In this document: piece after piece, positions 1 through 12,600 of the stretch
Position numbering within the stretch: the first letter of the stretch is position 1
Layout of the letters: every line of letters begins with the position of its first letter
Source of the DNA: Lepeophtheirus salmonis
Lineage: Eukaryota; Arthropoda; Copepoda; Siphonostomatoida; Caligidae
Length of the DNA stretch: 64,000 nt
Direction: 5' to 3'
Assembly: GCF_016086655.4 (NCBI RefSeq)
Contig: NC_052135.2
Coordinates: forward strand, 16,582,363-16,646,362
Program-made: the position numbers and the translations under genes
The notes under the pieces: model-generated
Databases searched by the model: none
Told to the model about the DNA's origin: nothing
Seen by the model: the letters and a program-made list of their open reading frames with translations, nothing else

Positions 1-2090
1 CATTGGATTAGCTGCAAGCAGCTACAAAAGGAAGTAAATACTCACAAATCCTGCCTATGATCCAACACGATTATAGCTAAGAATTACTGTCATATTTTTT
101 CCCAATTACACTCTGAGTTGAACTCACACCTTATTAGATTAATCATCTGAGTTAGTTGCCGTCTTTTATAAGAACACGCACACTTTATTTTTAGATGTTA
201 TCTCTTCAATAATTAAAAATTATGATAGCAGCTTAGCAAAATACAAAACCATTTTCTGATGGTCAACTATGTAAAAAAATCACAAATGTGTAAATCCTTA
301 GAGTTTATAACATTATCTATTACCTAGAGCTCTTCCTGATTTTTACTTGTTCATAGGAAGTCTGTAGTCTTAAAATCTGAATTTATAGTATGTCAGACTT
401 TCGTGCAAGCGATTCCAAGTTGTGACTACAAGTCCTCAGCTTTGATTCTGCTGTCATCAAAATCAAGACTATATGGTATCAAATAACTACTAAAATATTT
501 TGCCATGTGAGTCTCAAGTTTTAATTTTTTCACTTCCAGCTCAAGCCAAGCCTTGCTATATCTTTGGTTGGATTTTAAACTCAAGTTACATAAACACAAA
601 AATATGACATTTTGTTATTATAAATATAATCAGCTTTTAAAAATAGAAGTCATAAATAGTCAGTTATCAGTTCATTATTCTAGACATTTAGAAAATTTAA
701 CTGTTTGATAAACATACACAATATTTAAAGTAAATTTAAAAATACTCTGTAATTTGAAGACTTTTTTGTACAAAAAAAACTTAAATGAACTAGAAAGAAT
801 TAAGATTAAAATAATGGATTACCAATTATTCGTTCTATCCATTTTAAACCGTCTATATTATTTTGTCAATTTTTCTACATTAACATAATTATTTACCTTG
901 ACGGTTGATTAAGATAGCTTCAAAATAAGTAAAACGGAAGAAGTACAATAAATTTAATGGCCTAGTTCGTCTAATATTTCAAAGTAAATTAACCTTGTAA
1001 GTTGGGTCAATTTACAAAACGTATAGGGTTTTTTCCTATATATTATTTTAAAAAAACAAAGAACACATTTTTTTATTAAAATGATTAAATTTTTAACCTG
1101 AAGCAAATGGAAAAAAATATGAGACAAAAAAATAGTTTAATTTAATGAAGTTAAATATAGATGCATGTATTTTTTTATAAGTCCTTCAATTTATAGTCAT
1201 TTCAAAATAAAAATCTAGAGAGAACATAAATATAAAAAAAAACCGTTGATTCATTGCTATTTTTTTCAGAATGGACAAAACAGTAACAAAAATTATAGCA
1301 GAGAAAAACCCCTTTTAGTATTTAAATTCATAAATCAATTTTCAGATAATTTAAGGGCTAAATTTGTAAAGTCCCCGAAAGTAATTTCATAAAAGACTAT
1401 TGCATTTCTACGTGACATCAACATTTGTGATGTCGGCAATCTTAAAAGCTCTAACAGCCAAATTTTATGAGAGTAATAACCTTTTCTTTTGTGCACATTT
1501 AGGAAAATTGTGAATTACTGCCTTGTATTTAGGTGTCAAAATGAAACCAAAAAATGAAAAGACTTATAAATATAAATATTTAACGTCTAGCTTTAATATA
1601 ATATCCGACAGTTACATTTATTAAAAAATTGTATCTACTTTGAACAAAATTGAAATAGTGTAGACGGAAGACTATCTATTACATTTGCTAGTATGAAATA
1701 GAGTTCTTTCATTATCCTACTTGTCTCGTCTCTAATCGATACATAATAAAATTTAATTGTAAAATATCTAGTCCTTTTATGGGGATTTATGCATTATTTA
1801 ACTTGAGTCTTATTCACTGTCTTTTCTTCAAGATTTAATGTAAATGTGTCTACTTTGTTATATAGATACATCAACACTATGTTTCAATGATGGCATCCCT
1901 TTTGGTTTACAGAGCAATTTCACTAACCTCAAAGATTGCATTCTAAACAAAAGACGACACCATGTTAAGTTATAATTGTTGATATATTTTCAAAATAAGG
2001 TGTACAAAATTTGCCCCAAAAATTGGAAACATAATTTAATAATACTGTTTCACAAACAGTGCGTTATACCAAGTCAGGGCCTAAATAGAT
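1..2090. other. AT-rich non-coding stretch, nothing recognised
   Basis: No open frame of useful length, no transposase motif and no clear inverted repeat was seen. The sequence is AT-rich with many short A and T runs. A slightly more mixed patch near 1370-1450 does not translate into anything recognisable. It could be old repeat, intron or intergenic DNA. Confidence 0.6.
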
Positions 2091-2094
2091 TTTC

Positions 2095-2356
2095 TACAAG
2101 GGTAGTCTCAGAAGTACCTGGCCTGATTAAGAGACGGCGGTAGTTGTTTTCAAAAATTAATGTTTTAAAAAATAAACAATCTATAATCCTATATTTCAAG
2201 ATGGAATCGCCACGATGTTTAGTTTTTATTCAGCAGCCATCCATAGTGAACGTTGTCAGTGACTTTGAGCAACTGGAGACAATTGGTCATCGTTATGCTA
2301 TGAAATACTTTTATTTGAAAGGCCTTGGCCCATCCAATATACTGGGTGGAAACTAG
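2095..2356 (+). mobile_element. Mariner-like element 5' end with N-terminal transposase fragment
   Basis: An open frame at 2144-2356 encodes 70 residues. The last 30 or so, with HRYAMKYFYLKGLGPSNI, look like the first helix-turn-helix of a mariner transposase, the DNA-binding part that recognises the terminal inverted repeat. About 150 bp upstream, near 2100-2140, is a GC-richer stretch (GTAGTCTCAGAAGTACCTGG) placed where a mariner terminal repeat would be. The frame stops just after the helix; no catalytic region follows in this frame. A different transposase begins 125 bp further on, so this copy was truncated or interrupted. The resemblance to sea-louse mariners is from memory. It cannot make a working transposase. 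Confidence 0.6.
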
Positions 2357-2482
2357 AAACATACACACTTGCATTATATTGATTTGAGAGGGTTGAGTGA
2401 GGAAATTAGAACTGTCTATATTTGTAATAGCCATGTATTTCAAGCACCTGCTGATTTTTAAGTTTTATAAATAGGACGAGAA

Positions 2483-3240
2483 ATGTCATTGCAACAAAAT
2501 TCAAGGCTTAGCGCATCAACTCTTCTTCATGCAGGTCATAATCCGACAGAGGTAGCCAGGCTGACGGGTTTGGCTCGTAAAGCCATTTATAATGTTAAGA
2601 AGAAGATAGACCGCAATGTGACCATGGAGAGGGCTCTGGAAAAAAGTAAATCATTAATGCAGATGCCCTCGAGGACGCAAAAAAGATCTAACCAAGTATC
2701 ACCCCTATGCCATAATCGCAACCTCAGATACACAGCCGTGCTCAAAAATGACAAAAAATGGGTGGAAATTCCCTGGTGAAATTGGAGAGGCCCCTCCTCA
2801 CAGACACCATGAAAATGAGGACCGGGCTACAGGCTCACGGCTCCCATGTACATCGACGTTTTCAAGGCCAACCTGCTTCCCTGTGTCCAGGCAAATTTTC
2901 TCAGCGGCAACGTCGTCTTTCAGTAAGATGGGGGGCTCACACTGCAAATATTTCTCAGACCTTCTAACAATATTTCTTTCTTGGACAAGAGAATGTGGGC
3001 ACCTACCACTTGGGATGTCAATCCCCCCCCCCACTTTTCTTTCGGACTGCATATCGAGATGAGGACCTTTAGCATCTGTCACTCAAACGTTGAAGACATG
3101 AAGGCCTCCGTCGACGCGGAGTGGGCTGTCATGGACCAAAACTTCATTTGAAATACTTGCAAATAGTTTCCCAGGAGGTTTGTCGCCATCTCTGAGGCCA
3201 ACGATAGAGGCCCACATCTTCTTTTCGACCAAGAGGCTTC
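2483..3240 (+). pseudogene. Decayed Tc1/mariner-type transposase
   Basis: The relic starts at ATG 2483 with an N-terminal helix-turn-helix (GHNPTEVARLTGLARKAIYN, residues about 17-36), typical of copepod Tc1/mariner transposases that bind the element ends. Downstream the frame shifts repeatedly: pieces of the same protein appear in all three plus frames (for example NSLVKLERPLLTDTMK near 2760-2812). The catalytic core is still visible: GNVVFQ-stop-DGG near 2919-2942 matches the usual QQDGAPAHT block, so its Asp is at about 2937, and WDVNP near 3011-3025 matches the later SPD/NPLD block. The two are about 77 bases apart, which is shorter than a normal DD34-type spacing and not a multiple of three, so there is a deletion. 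A C10 run at 3024-3033 marks one probable frameshift. The C-terminal part (KASVDAEWAVM, near 3100-3135) is readable. Element ends were not found. Confidence 0.8.
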
Positions 3241-3249
3241 TGTATGTCA

Positions 3250-6200
3250 ATGACAAATCCTATAGTTATTTATCTTAATCTTGAGAAATTACTTGATAAT
3301 TTTGAGAATGGAATTTTAAGACATACTCATATTTTTAGCCATTTTCTATAAATCTCTTGGGATTTCAGTTAATCCTTATCCAGATAAATTTTATTGCATC
3401 CGGAATACACTATAATTAGTCTCATTCTTGATTTCCTAGGTCTGGGAGTTCAAATGCCAATATCTTTGAATTGTTTCAAAATCTTAAAACTTCTCGTCGA
3501 GAAATATTCATTTCCTTAAAATCTTGTTTGGACTAAAATCTTTAATATCGAGATTTTGGATCATTCTGAAAATATTAATTACACAAATTTAATAAAAAAT
3601 ACATCAATTGACGTTGTAAAATAATAGTTTCAGCAAAAATACGGGAAAACTTATTGAAATTAATCTACCAAACTCAAAAGGAGGACTGTAGATTTTCACT
3701 TGAAATAAACATTGGTTTGCTTATATTAACAAATGTTCAAAGCTAGATATATATTTCTAAACGCTACAAAAAGAACATACCATATTTATTTAATTTAGAA
3801 CATTTAACTCTACGCTTCTCTCAATAAATATTTGGGTTTTCATATAAAATAATTATATATACACATTGAAAATTAACAATGAAATTTCTTTTAAATGGTA
3901 TATTTTTTGAAATGTTTCTATGACTCTGAATCAATAAAATTTTATGACCATATATTTTTTTTATAATATATGTTCATATATTGTACATCCATATTATCTT
4001 CTCAATTTAAGTTTGACAACTTAAACCAAATATCCATTATTTTACTTTTTTAAAAGGGATAGTTAGAAAAAAAGGACATTCACAAACCAAATGGACCATC
4101 AGGGGAGTGGGGATATTTGCAAGAACCACGTCTATCATCGAGATAGCATAAATAACATCAAAGGGAACATGGGGTAAGCTTTGAAAAATATAAAACCTTT
4201 TTCTTTTTTGAAAAAAGGTCATTGGATAAATATAATAACAAATATTTGTTTTGGTGTTCTAAAATAAGGTACTTTGATTTGATTTTATATATATATTTTT
4301 TTTTTTTTTTGGGGGGCGAGGGGAGGGGGATAAAGAAAATAATCAAGTAAGTTCACATGGGGGAGACAATAGAACTATCTGAAAAATAAGCTCTTAGTTG
4401 ATTAATGTAATGACCATAATATGCGTAATATCTAGATTTTTTCAAACTACGATGGAAATTGTCTAGAATATTCTTTTAATTGGTCAGATGGAGTTGCACA
4501 GATTAAGTATAATGTTATTAAGATTACTCTGGGGGGATTATATAAGAGGGACTAAGAACTTATTTTTGATTTACAAAACCTTTGGACGCCTGTAGATATG
4601 ACTTTCAATTCCATTACTCAGAAGTCAGCAGAAAAAAGAAGGGGCTGAAAAAAAGAGTTGGAACTACGTGGAAATGAATTTCATTCATGTTCATTTGGAA
4701 GGATCTTTCGTACGGAACAATCTGACATATGGATTCACATCCAAGCATACATACTACTCCTAGGAATTTTTTTTTTTTTTAATTGGATATTCAATCCACA
4801 CTTCTTCTGATACTCTCGTCAATGTGTGTTTATGGGATCTCGCCTCTTTGTGCTCCACTCGGTGATTATTATCATCCTTTAATGAAAATATCCTTCTTTG
4901 AGGTCTGTGATAGTGACTTCTGATCTTGTTAATCATTGTTATTATATATAAATTCCTCCATATCTTCTACGGAATCATCGTATACTTATACATATAATAA
5001 CTAAGGAGTACCACAAAACAACAGAATAATTCACTGAAATAACCCGTGAATAACAATGAGAGTTCTCATCCTCCATCCACAGCTATTTCATTGGAATTAA
5101 CTCTGCTTCGTCTCTTACTCTAAGAAAACTGTTTTATTAATAAGAGTCATTCAGTATCCTTGATTTATATAATGTAGAAATCACTGATCTCAATCACACT
5201 TATATCAATTCGATTTTTGTGATACACGCTCTATAAGGCACTTAAAGCTTTCGCCTGATATTTTTTTATCTTGTAAGACTCTTGCCATTGGAAAACAAGT
5301 AGGAGATGATTCTAAACTCGTAAAGACAATGTGCTTCTTCTTTGTTGATAATTTGGCCTACAAAACATATTATATTCTGATATTACTCATAAATAGTTAT
5401 TTGGAACTGTTAAGTTATTATCTGTTATAAAATAAAAAATATTCGAGATTTCTTAACTTCTGTAGGCCTATATTGAAATGTATTAAATTGGAAATCCTCT
5501 TCTGAACAACTAAATTGCTTCTCATAGTATGGGAAAATTACTCAAGCGAAGAACTAAAATATACACATAAATAAACTAAATACAGACAATCAACCTAAAA
5601 TAGTTAAAAAGTCCTTTTTACTTAATTTTCTCTTTTTATTATACTAGCCTGTTTTTATGTTCACTCGTCATATCGAAAGTTAGATATGATTTGAAACGAT
5701 TCATCCTAAGAGAACATAACATGTACTCATTGTGTCCATGTGTCGTCATATGAATTACTTCTCCCTTAAAAAAGAAATGAAATGATATATCTGCAAGTAA
5801 TCTACAATCTCATAAACTAAGACCAACGTTTATTATCTTTATGTTTGCACATCAAAAATTGAGAAACTTGTGTTAATAGACATGTCTTTATAAATTACTC
5901 AATTCTGTATCAATCTTTTGATATTTTATAAATAGATTTAAACAAAAACTCTCATTTTGAGTTTTCAAAAATGGATCTGCACATGACTTAAAAAAACCTT
6001 TTACCCATATGACGACGATATTTGCGAAATAATTCAATTATTTGATAACAAATAGACCTTCATAATTTAATAACAAATTATGAGCAAAACTAAATACATT
6101 TTAAGTCATTTGAGATAAGGTTGCTTTAAAAAAAATAAAATGAAATTATACAATTTTTATGATTTTTTTTTTGCGATTGTTTTAATGTACAGATGATTGG

Positions 6201-6580
6201 TGTTACCAGCTCATACCTATTTATATATATACTTATATTGATATAGGTGAAACATAGAGCAATGTTCTCCTGACGTAACCTTCTATAAATAAAAGATAAT
6301 TTATGATAGTCAAACAACATTAGATTCATTTTAAATATTTAGAAGGAATAATAAATGGAAGAAGCTCTTATCTCTAAGAAGAGAATCTTATATATCTTAC
6401 ATAAACATATATTCCAAGATACAAAAAAAAATACCTTAATAATTCAAGTAAACATTTTTGCAAATGGAAGCAAAAATAAAACTTGTACTTTTAATATCCT
6501 TCCATTGGAAATCTCTTTTGTATATCAGTTAGAATTTGTCCATGAACAGAACGTCAGTTCACAACACTATAAATCGCTAT
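3250..6580. other. AT-rich non-coding stretch with simple-sequence tracts
   Basis: No gene was recognised. A T15 run at 4296-4310 is followed at once by six Gs and a short G-rich patch (4311-4330). A T14 run lies near 4769-4782. The open frames at 4037-4346 and 6126-6582 are low-complexity and are probably chance. The patch 4740-5300 is less AT-biased but gives no recognisable protein in any frame. Confidence 0.55.
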
Positions 6581-6790
6581 AAAATTCGTGGGAATGTTGC
6601 TAGAAGGCCTGGCCAACAAAAAACCGGATTTTTTATACAAAGGCTGACGGGAAGGCCATAAAAGATTGGATTGTACAGAGTCATCATAAAATGATTTGAA
6701 GGATGACTAGGGACACGGGAAATGTTTTTTTGATTCTATTATTATTAATAAAAAAAATATTTTTTAAAAAACCCTCGTGGTACGCCATTA
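6581..6790. repeat. GC-richer patch, possible old transposon fragment
   Basis: This patch stands out from its surroundings in base composition (words such as AGAAGGCCTGGCCAAC and GACGGGAAGGCC). Short translations in the plus frames look protein-like but carry stops and could not be assigned. In this window, similar islands are usually transposase relics, so that is the most likely explanation; a degraded exon cannot be excluded. Confidence 0.25.
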
Positions 6791-9700
6791 CCACGCAACC
6801 TTGCCAATAACAAAAATTATTTCTACTTTTTAAAATATTTAGTTCAAACATATGTTGTGCTAAACATGAAACATGGGGTATTTCAATTTAACCATTTTGA
6901 ACAATTTCAGATTGTTATAAGTATTTTTTTGAGTTTATCTTTCAGTATACCACTTACCAGTAATTTTTTGGCAGGATTGTAGTCTACAAAAAGCACAAAT
7001 TACAATGATATTTGGGATTTGTGGTCATATGATATAGAGCTCTAAGTCTTCTTATACTTTTTGTTAGACTGATATTTATATTTTTAGAGATAGCAAGATT
7101 GAGTTTAGATATTTCCAAGGTAGTCTAAATTGATAATGTTAATATCTGTTCGGAATAATAAGAAGTAAACGACATAATGCAAATGTTTTTTAAATATAAT
7201 TTAAAATATGTAGATTTGTAAATGCACAAATAAGGGTCAGTGCATCCTTTCAATTAATTTTGTAGGAAAATCTAGTATTAGCTCATTTTATAATATTTTC
7301 TTCCTTTGTAAATCCCTTAATAAAATATTGAATAGATATTGATGGAGATTCACTTATGATACATTTTTTTAAAGATTGATGCTAAAGTACAAATAATATG
7401 CATAGACAAAAATGATGGCCATTGAATTACCTATAACAAACCATCAAATGAAATTTAATATAAACTAAACTTTTGAAAAAAAGTCAAACACATTCAAAAA
7501 TAGCTTGCTGTATATAATATTTTTGATCAATTCAGTCCCAGTAATTTTTTTTTGCTAAGAATATAGACAATAAAGTCATTAACAAAACAAAGTCACAAAT
7601 GGATGAAAAAATCAAAAATAAGAAAGAGAAGCAGAGTCATTACATCAAAAATAAAAGGATAAGTAAACAATATCATTCTATAGATTCAAAATAGCTTTTA
7701 AATTTTTTATAACTTTGTATTAATCGGTGACACAATATGAAATTTATATCCACAAATGAAGGGTCATTGTGTACTATGTAGTTCCACGATAATTGATACT
7801 CTCTACAAATTTTAACAGAGAAAGGAGAAAATTGGAATGCAAGACAAACTCAATAGCTCTTGTTTTTATAGAGGCACTCTAAATTTTCGAGGTGAGATCA
7901 AATAAAATGTAATGTGTTATACATTTTTGTGTAATTCTAACAATGTTCAGCGTCTCAAAATCTGGAGTGCTGGGGATCTCACAAACGCATGCATAACTGT
8001 GTTCTAAATTTTCCCGCATGGAGTATCAAAAAATAAATAAATCGAATATATTTGAAATTTGGCAGTAAATCTCTATCCATCCTTGAGTTTTTTTTCCCCA
8101 TAAAATATTTATTATTTACTAACTTATACTTTAATTTATCAGAATCTCACTTTTTTCGGGGAAAGAGAAACCGATAATGTTTAGTCACTTTAATAGTTTT
8201 TCGCTTCTTCCAGGTAATTACAATATTAGACTATCAATTATTTTATTTCTGATCAAATATTATTTGATTTTTTGTGTTAACGATAAATAAAAGTTGTAAG
8301 TTCGAAAATATAGAACCATTTTACATTTAATGGAGCTATGTTTGTAAAATTAGATTTATGTTTCTATTATGTTACATGTAGTTCAAGATTTCTTCATTCT
8401 TACGTTGTTCATATTTTATTCTTCTAACTTTCCAACTTCCAAATACATGGCAATGACTAACTCATCTACATTTCTTATAAACTTAGTCTATCAACCCATT
8501 AAATGCATTAGGTTCAATTACTTTTTTTAGAAATTTTTAATTAAAAGCTTTATTATTTGAAAAAAAGGAGACTGAACTCTTTTTACAGTCAGCAAATTTT
8601 CTTCGAAAAAAAGAGAGTAAATGATTTAAATGCACTTAATTTTTTTTTGTACTTCTATTTATAAACAAAAGTTTTTCGTAATATTACGAAGTAACAAAAA
8701 TAAATACTTATTTGCAAATTAAAATTAATCAATATTACTCAACTATGAACAATGTTATATATACTCGTATATGTATATATGATTGTAAGCAAAACAAAAT
8801 TATTGACAAAGATTGATTTTATGAAAAAGAAGAAAAAAAATTACTTGTTATCGATTAGTCTTGAATTTTTTTTTCTTCGTCTTATAAATGTATACATCTA
8901 AGTACAGAACCACTTATAATAACAAAGAAACTGTGATGGATTATATACAAGTGACTTGCAAAATTATTATAAATAATAGGTTAGTTTAATGAATTGTAGA
9001 AATGCATTTGAGATAAGTCAATAATAGAGTCGTTTGTAAAATCGTTGTTTTTGTTGAATATTCTAACAAAAATATAGTGAATAAAACACGTTTGCCAATT
9101 CATCAGTCCAACTACCATAAAATTGAATATGAGGTAAGTAAAGGGTCGACAAGAAGTCAATCTAACAATTAATTTATTATAAACATAAAAGAGGTGAAAT
9201 ATTATTTTTTATATACAAAGGAAGAAAGATTCTGGATGCCTATAATCAACTGATGGCGTTGTGTTCAAAGCATTCAAAGACCAATTAACTTTCCTATGAA
9301 GGTGGAGAGGGATAATTTAACATATTTTCTTTATAAATTTCTTTCTAAGTTAATACAAAACCAAGACTTTCATAATATTTAGATCAAGATCATAACAATA
9401 TTTTCAAAAATTACTATCTCAATACTTGTGTATGGACCAATACGGATACGGGAGGTCCCAAAACGTATAAATGAAGAAAAAAATCTCCAAAATCTAACGC
9501 ACATAGGGAAATCGACTAATTACAATTTTTTTTTAAATCTATTCGAACAGTTTCTGAAATTAAAGATCACTTGTAATACTATCACTATAGTATAATGCAA
9601 CATGTCAACATAAATTCAGACTGGGAAAAAAAAGGGTATATATTTTTCTAGCTATATTACTTCATAAGAAAGGATCAAATGATTTTTGACAGACCATTAT

Positions 9701-10540
9701 GCACCCTTATATCAGCAAAATATTACTTTTGGTACAGCGATATTATTAATAAGGCTTTCAGATTTTAGAAGTTACAGTTTTTTAAGTCAATGATGCTTAA
9801 CATTATATATTTATGTTTTGTGACAAGTAATAAAGAAAATAAAAACCTTGGCTTATACCCAAGGAACCAAAAAAATAATTGATATTTAAGGAGTAAAACT
9901 TAATTGACTTTTTTAGATTACTGATCAATCTTCAATATATCAGTTCAAGCCTATTTTTATGGTGGCACATTACATATATTATTTTTTTTTCTCAAACATG
10001 AATATATTGGAATAAATTTTGGTTTAAAACGATTTAGTATTTAACTTTACCATCATTTCTCTTGTTTTCATACATCACAAATAAATCTTTTGCCTTACAC
10101 TAAATATTTCCATATGTGAGAACCACCTGAAGGTGATTTGAGGTATTTCTCTGGTAAAGGGAACCTTTCCATGCTATCTAATTTTATTAAATATAAGTCC
10201 TTTAAATACGCATTTTTATATAGTAAAAGACAGGTTTACATTAATATGTCAGTATAAAAAAGTTGTGAAACTTTTCACATTTTCTGTATATTAAAACAAT
10301 TTGTTAATTGAATATTGAGATCTGTGCTTATTTGGAAAATATAAAAACATATTGCAATTTCTGGCTTCAATTTTATAACGTGGCTAGTTATGCCTTGGCT
10401 GTAATATGAACTTTCATGTTGGTAGGCTATATTGCAGGCTATACGGGTTGGTATCTTTTCGTTTTTTTAATTATTTTTATACTTCTCAACTCCCATAAAG
10501 TTCAAGTAACCGATATTGGCTCTTAGTACAATCATATCTT
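6791..10540. other. AT-rich non-coding stretch, nothing recognised
   Basis: There is no open frame of at least 60 codons in this 3.7 kb and no visible transposase motif. It contains short TA runs (near 8757-8782), poly-A and poly-T runs, and an A-rich, purine-rich patch around 7560-7680. No tRNA, snRNA or repeat-family match was noticed. Confidence 0.55.
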
Positions 10541-10544
10541 GAAA

Positions 10545-10845
10545 ATGGCTGATTTAAGTAAGGCCTTGGACTTGAAGTTTACCTCAAAGAGTATCCCTTT
10601 CAACCGCCCCAAGAGTGCTAAGTCGCAGGAAACAGATCTCGAATACAAAGAGGCTAAGAATTATTAACCTAATATTTTAGTCCAAACAGCACCTACAAGC
10701 TAAGTCGTCCTTACAGTCATGTCCTTGGTTCTCTTTGAGATGTCAATCAGGCTACTATTAATAGCTGAGACCATGATAATTCTGGAAAAGTTGAAATCAT
10801 TCGTTGTCGATTTACCATAACGTTTTTCCCTGTTCATTTAAATGT
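10545..10845 (+). pseudogene. Short decayed coding remnant, family not recognised
   Basis: An ATG at 10545 opens a 40-codon frame ending at TAA 10665-10667. Its composition is unlike the AT-biased chance frames nearby: it begins MADLSKALDLKFTSKSIPFN and goes on with a lysine/serine-rich stretch. After a gap, a different frame (from about 10688) reads as balanced protein, with STYKLSRPYSHVLGSL and then, beyond a TGA at 10736, DVNQATINS, and beyond another TGA at 10766, DHDNSGKVEIIRCRFT. The most economical reading is one coding sequence with at least one frameshift and three stops, with no clear intron between the parts, so perhaps a processed copy of a small host gene. I do not recognise the family. 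A real first exon ending before 10665 is the alternative. Confidence 0.4.
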
Positions 10846-10849
10846 ATCT

Positions 10850-12005
10850 TTAAAGATAAATATATATGCTTTTTCTTAAATTAATATTAATTTATAAATT
10901 CGACTATTTGTCCGTTCGACATATTGTATTTAGACGATTAGTCTACACCGTAATTACCACTCTTAAATTGCCAAAGCGAATGCAGCACTGATAAGTAGTT
11001 ACTCCATTAAGTTACTGGAAAACAGCTCAAAATTGAAGAACGGTAAATTAATCATTCCAAGAAGTAGCCCTGCTTTCCTTTATTGATATCTAATTGGATA
11101 TCATTGACTGTAAAAGCAACAGACAATGTGTTTTTTAAAATAACTCATTTTCAATGATTTGATAAATATAATGTGTAGATCAAACATTACTTTAAAATGA
11201 GTAATTAGTAAGTTTTTAAATAACTTTAAGTTGGACTATCCTACAAATACATGCCTATGTAGGTATATTTATAAAAGTCATGTTCTTGATAACAGAGTAA
11301 GCTCAACTACTTAATACCTAAAATGTCTGATTAATTATTCAGTGTGTTTTTTATACTACAAAGAACTATGTGTACATACACTGAACAAGTTCTATTAACC
11401 TTTAAAATATTAATTGATCATTAAATATTTATATACTACGTTTTTATTTTTTAGACTAATTTCAATGTCTCTTTTGAAGTTGTTACTTATATATTATATT
11501 TACTGCAGTTGAATAATATTTGCAAATTGACTTGTCTATCTAATTTTAAACGTTATAACTATATATATATACCATTATTTTTGCTCTAATTGTTACCAAT
11601 GTTATTTTTATTTTCTATAAAACTTGTATTTTATGACTTAATGGTCTAGAGAAAGTTGCAATAAAAAAACTATATATTTAGTGTTCTATTTTAGGAGAAA
11701 AGAAGTGTATATCTGTATAAGTATTATATTTGAGGATTAGGTGGAGACTATTAATTTAGATATGTTATATAAACATATATATATATATGGATTATTTGAT
11801 ATTTTGTGTCAGCATATGACTTTTTTATTACAAGCATTTTTTTAATTTTAAAAAAAAAATAGTTTTCTTGTATGAGACAAGGAAAAGTGAATTTTAAAGG
11901 GAACATTTAAATTAATTGATGAGACAAAAGTATACTATAAAGCAGATTAACTGAAGACAAAGAATTCCCCCATAACCTGAAGTTGTTAACCAAGAGCTGA
12001 TATAC
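10850..12005. other. AT-rich non-coding stretch
   Basis: No gene was recognised. Short TA microsatellite runs occur near 11562-11573 and 11776-11788. There is no open frame of note. Confidence 0.55.
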
Positions 12006-12600
12006 GAAGTGCGTTGAAAAGTAAAGTGACTTTTCAAATTTTGTGGAAACGTACATCTGGTATGTACAATTTTTTATGTTTTTATATTAGTACACTCACC
12101 TCTCGTTTGTGAGAGGCAGAGCAGTCTGAAGTATTTTGTGTGTTAGGCGATTTTTTGCTATTGAAAAACATGGATCAAAGAATTTGCATCAAATTTTATT
12201 TAAAAATGAACAAAAGTGCTCCAAAACACTTGAAATGATTTGCTTGTGAGAGATTTTTTGGACAAAAACACCACCACAATCATGCTTCAGTCACCATATT
12301 CACCGGATTTGGCCCCATATGACTTTTTCTTGTTCCCAAAACTCAAGACACCTATGAAAGAACGGAGATTTGCCACGACAGAGGAGGTAAAGAATGCATC
12401 ACTGGATGTGGTCAAGCCTATACCGAGAAATACTTATGAGAAGTGCTTCGAGGAATGGAAAAAGCGTTGACACAAGTGAATTGTATCTGAGGGGGATTAC
12501 ATTGAAGGGCACATCATAAATATTGATGAATAAATACATATTTTTATGTAAATAAAATGAGTAAATAAAAATACTTTATGAAATGGCTTTAGTCAAACAA
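12006..12600 (+). mobile_element. Internally deleted mariner element
   Basis: Both ends of a mariner transposase are present but the middle is missing. The N-terminus starts at ATG 12170 (MDQRICIKFYLK); a one-base loss in an A run shifts the frame, after which KCSKTLEM is readable to about 12238. The sequence then jumps directly to the C-terminal part, open from 12240 to 12470: LVRDFLDKN, then YSPDLAPYDFFLFPKLK, which carries the third catalytic aspartate of the DD34D triad (codon 12306-12308), then the usual C-terminal CFEEWKKRWHKC across a shifted TGA at 12468. The first two catalytic aspartates and most of the DNA-binding domain are gone, a loss of roughly 200 or more residues. Flanks from 12006 and to about 12600 are probably the untranslated ends; terminal repeats are only weakly visible. 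This is a non-autonomous, inactive copy. Confidence 0.85.

Noticed and set aside
4311..4330. G-rich patch that might form a quadruplex
   Set aside because: There are only three separated G runs close together; the next is about 30 bases away, so a four-run motif is not clearly present.
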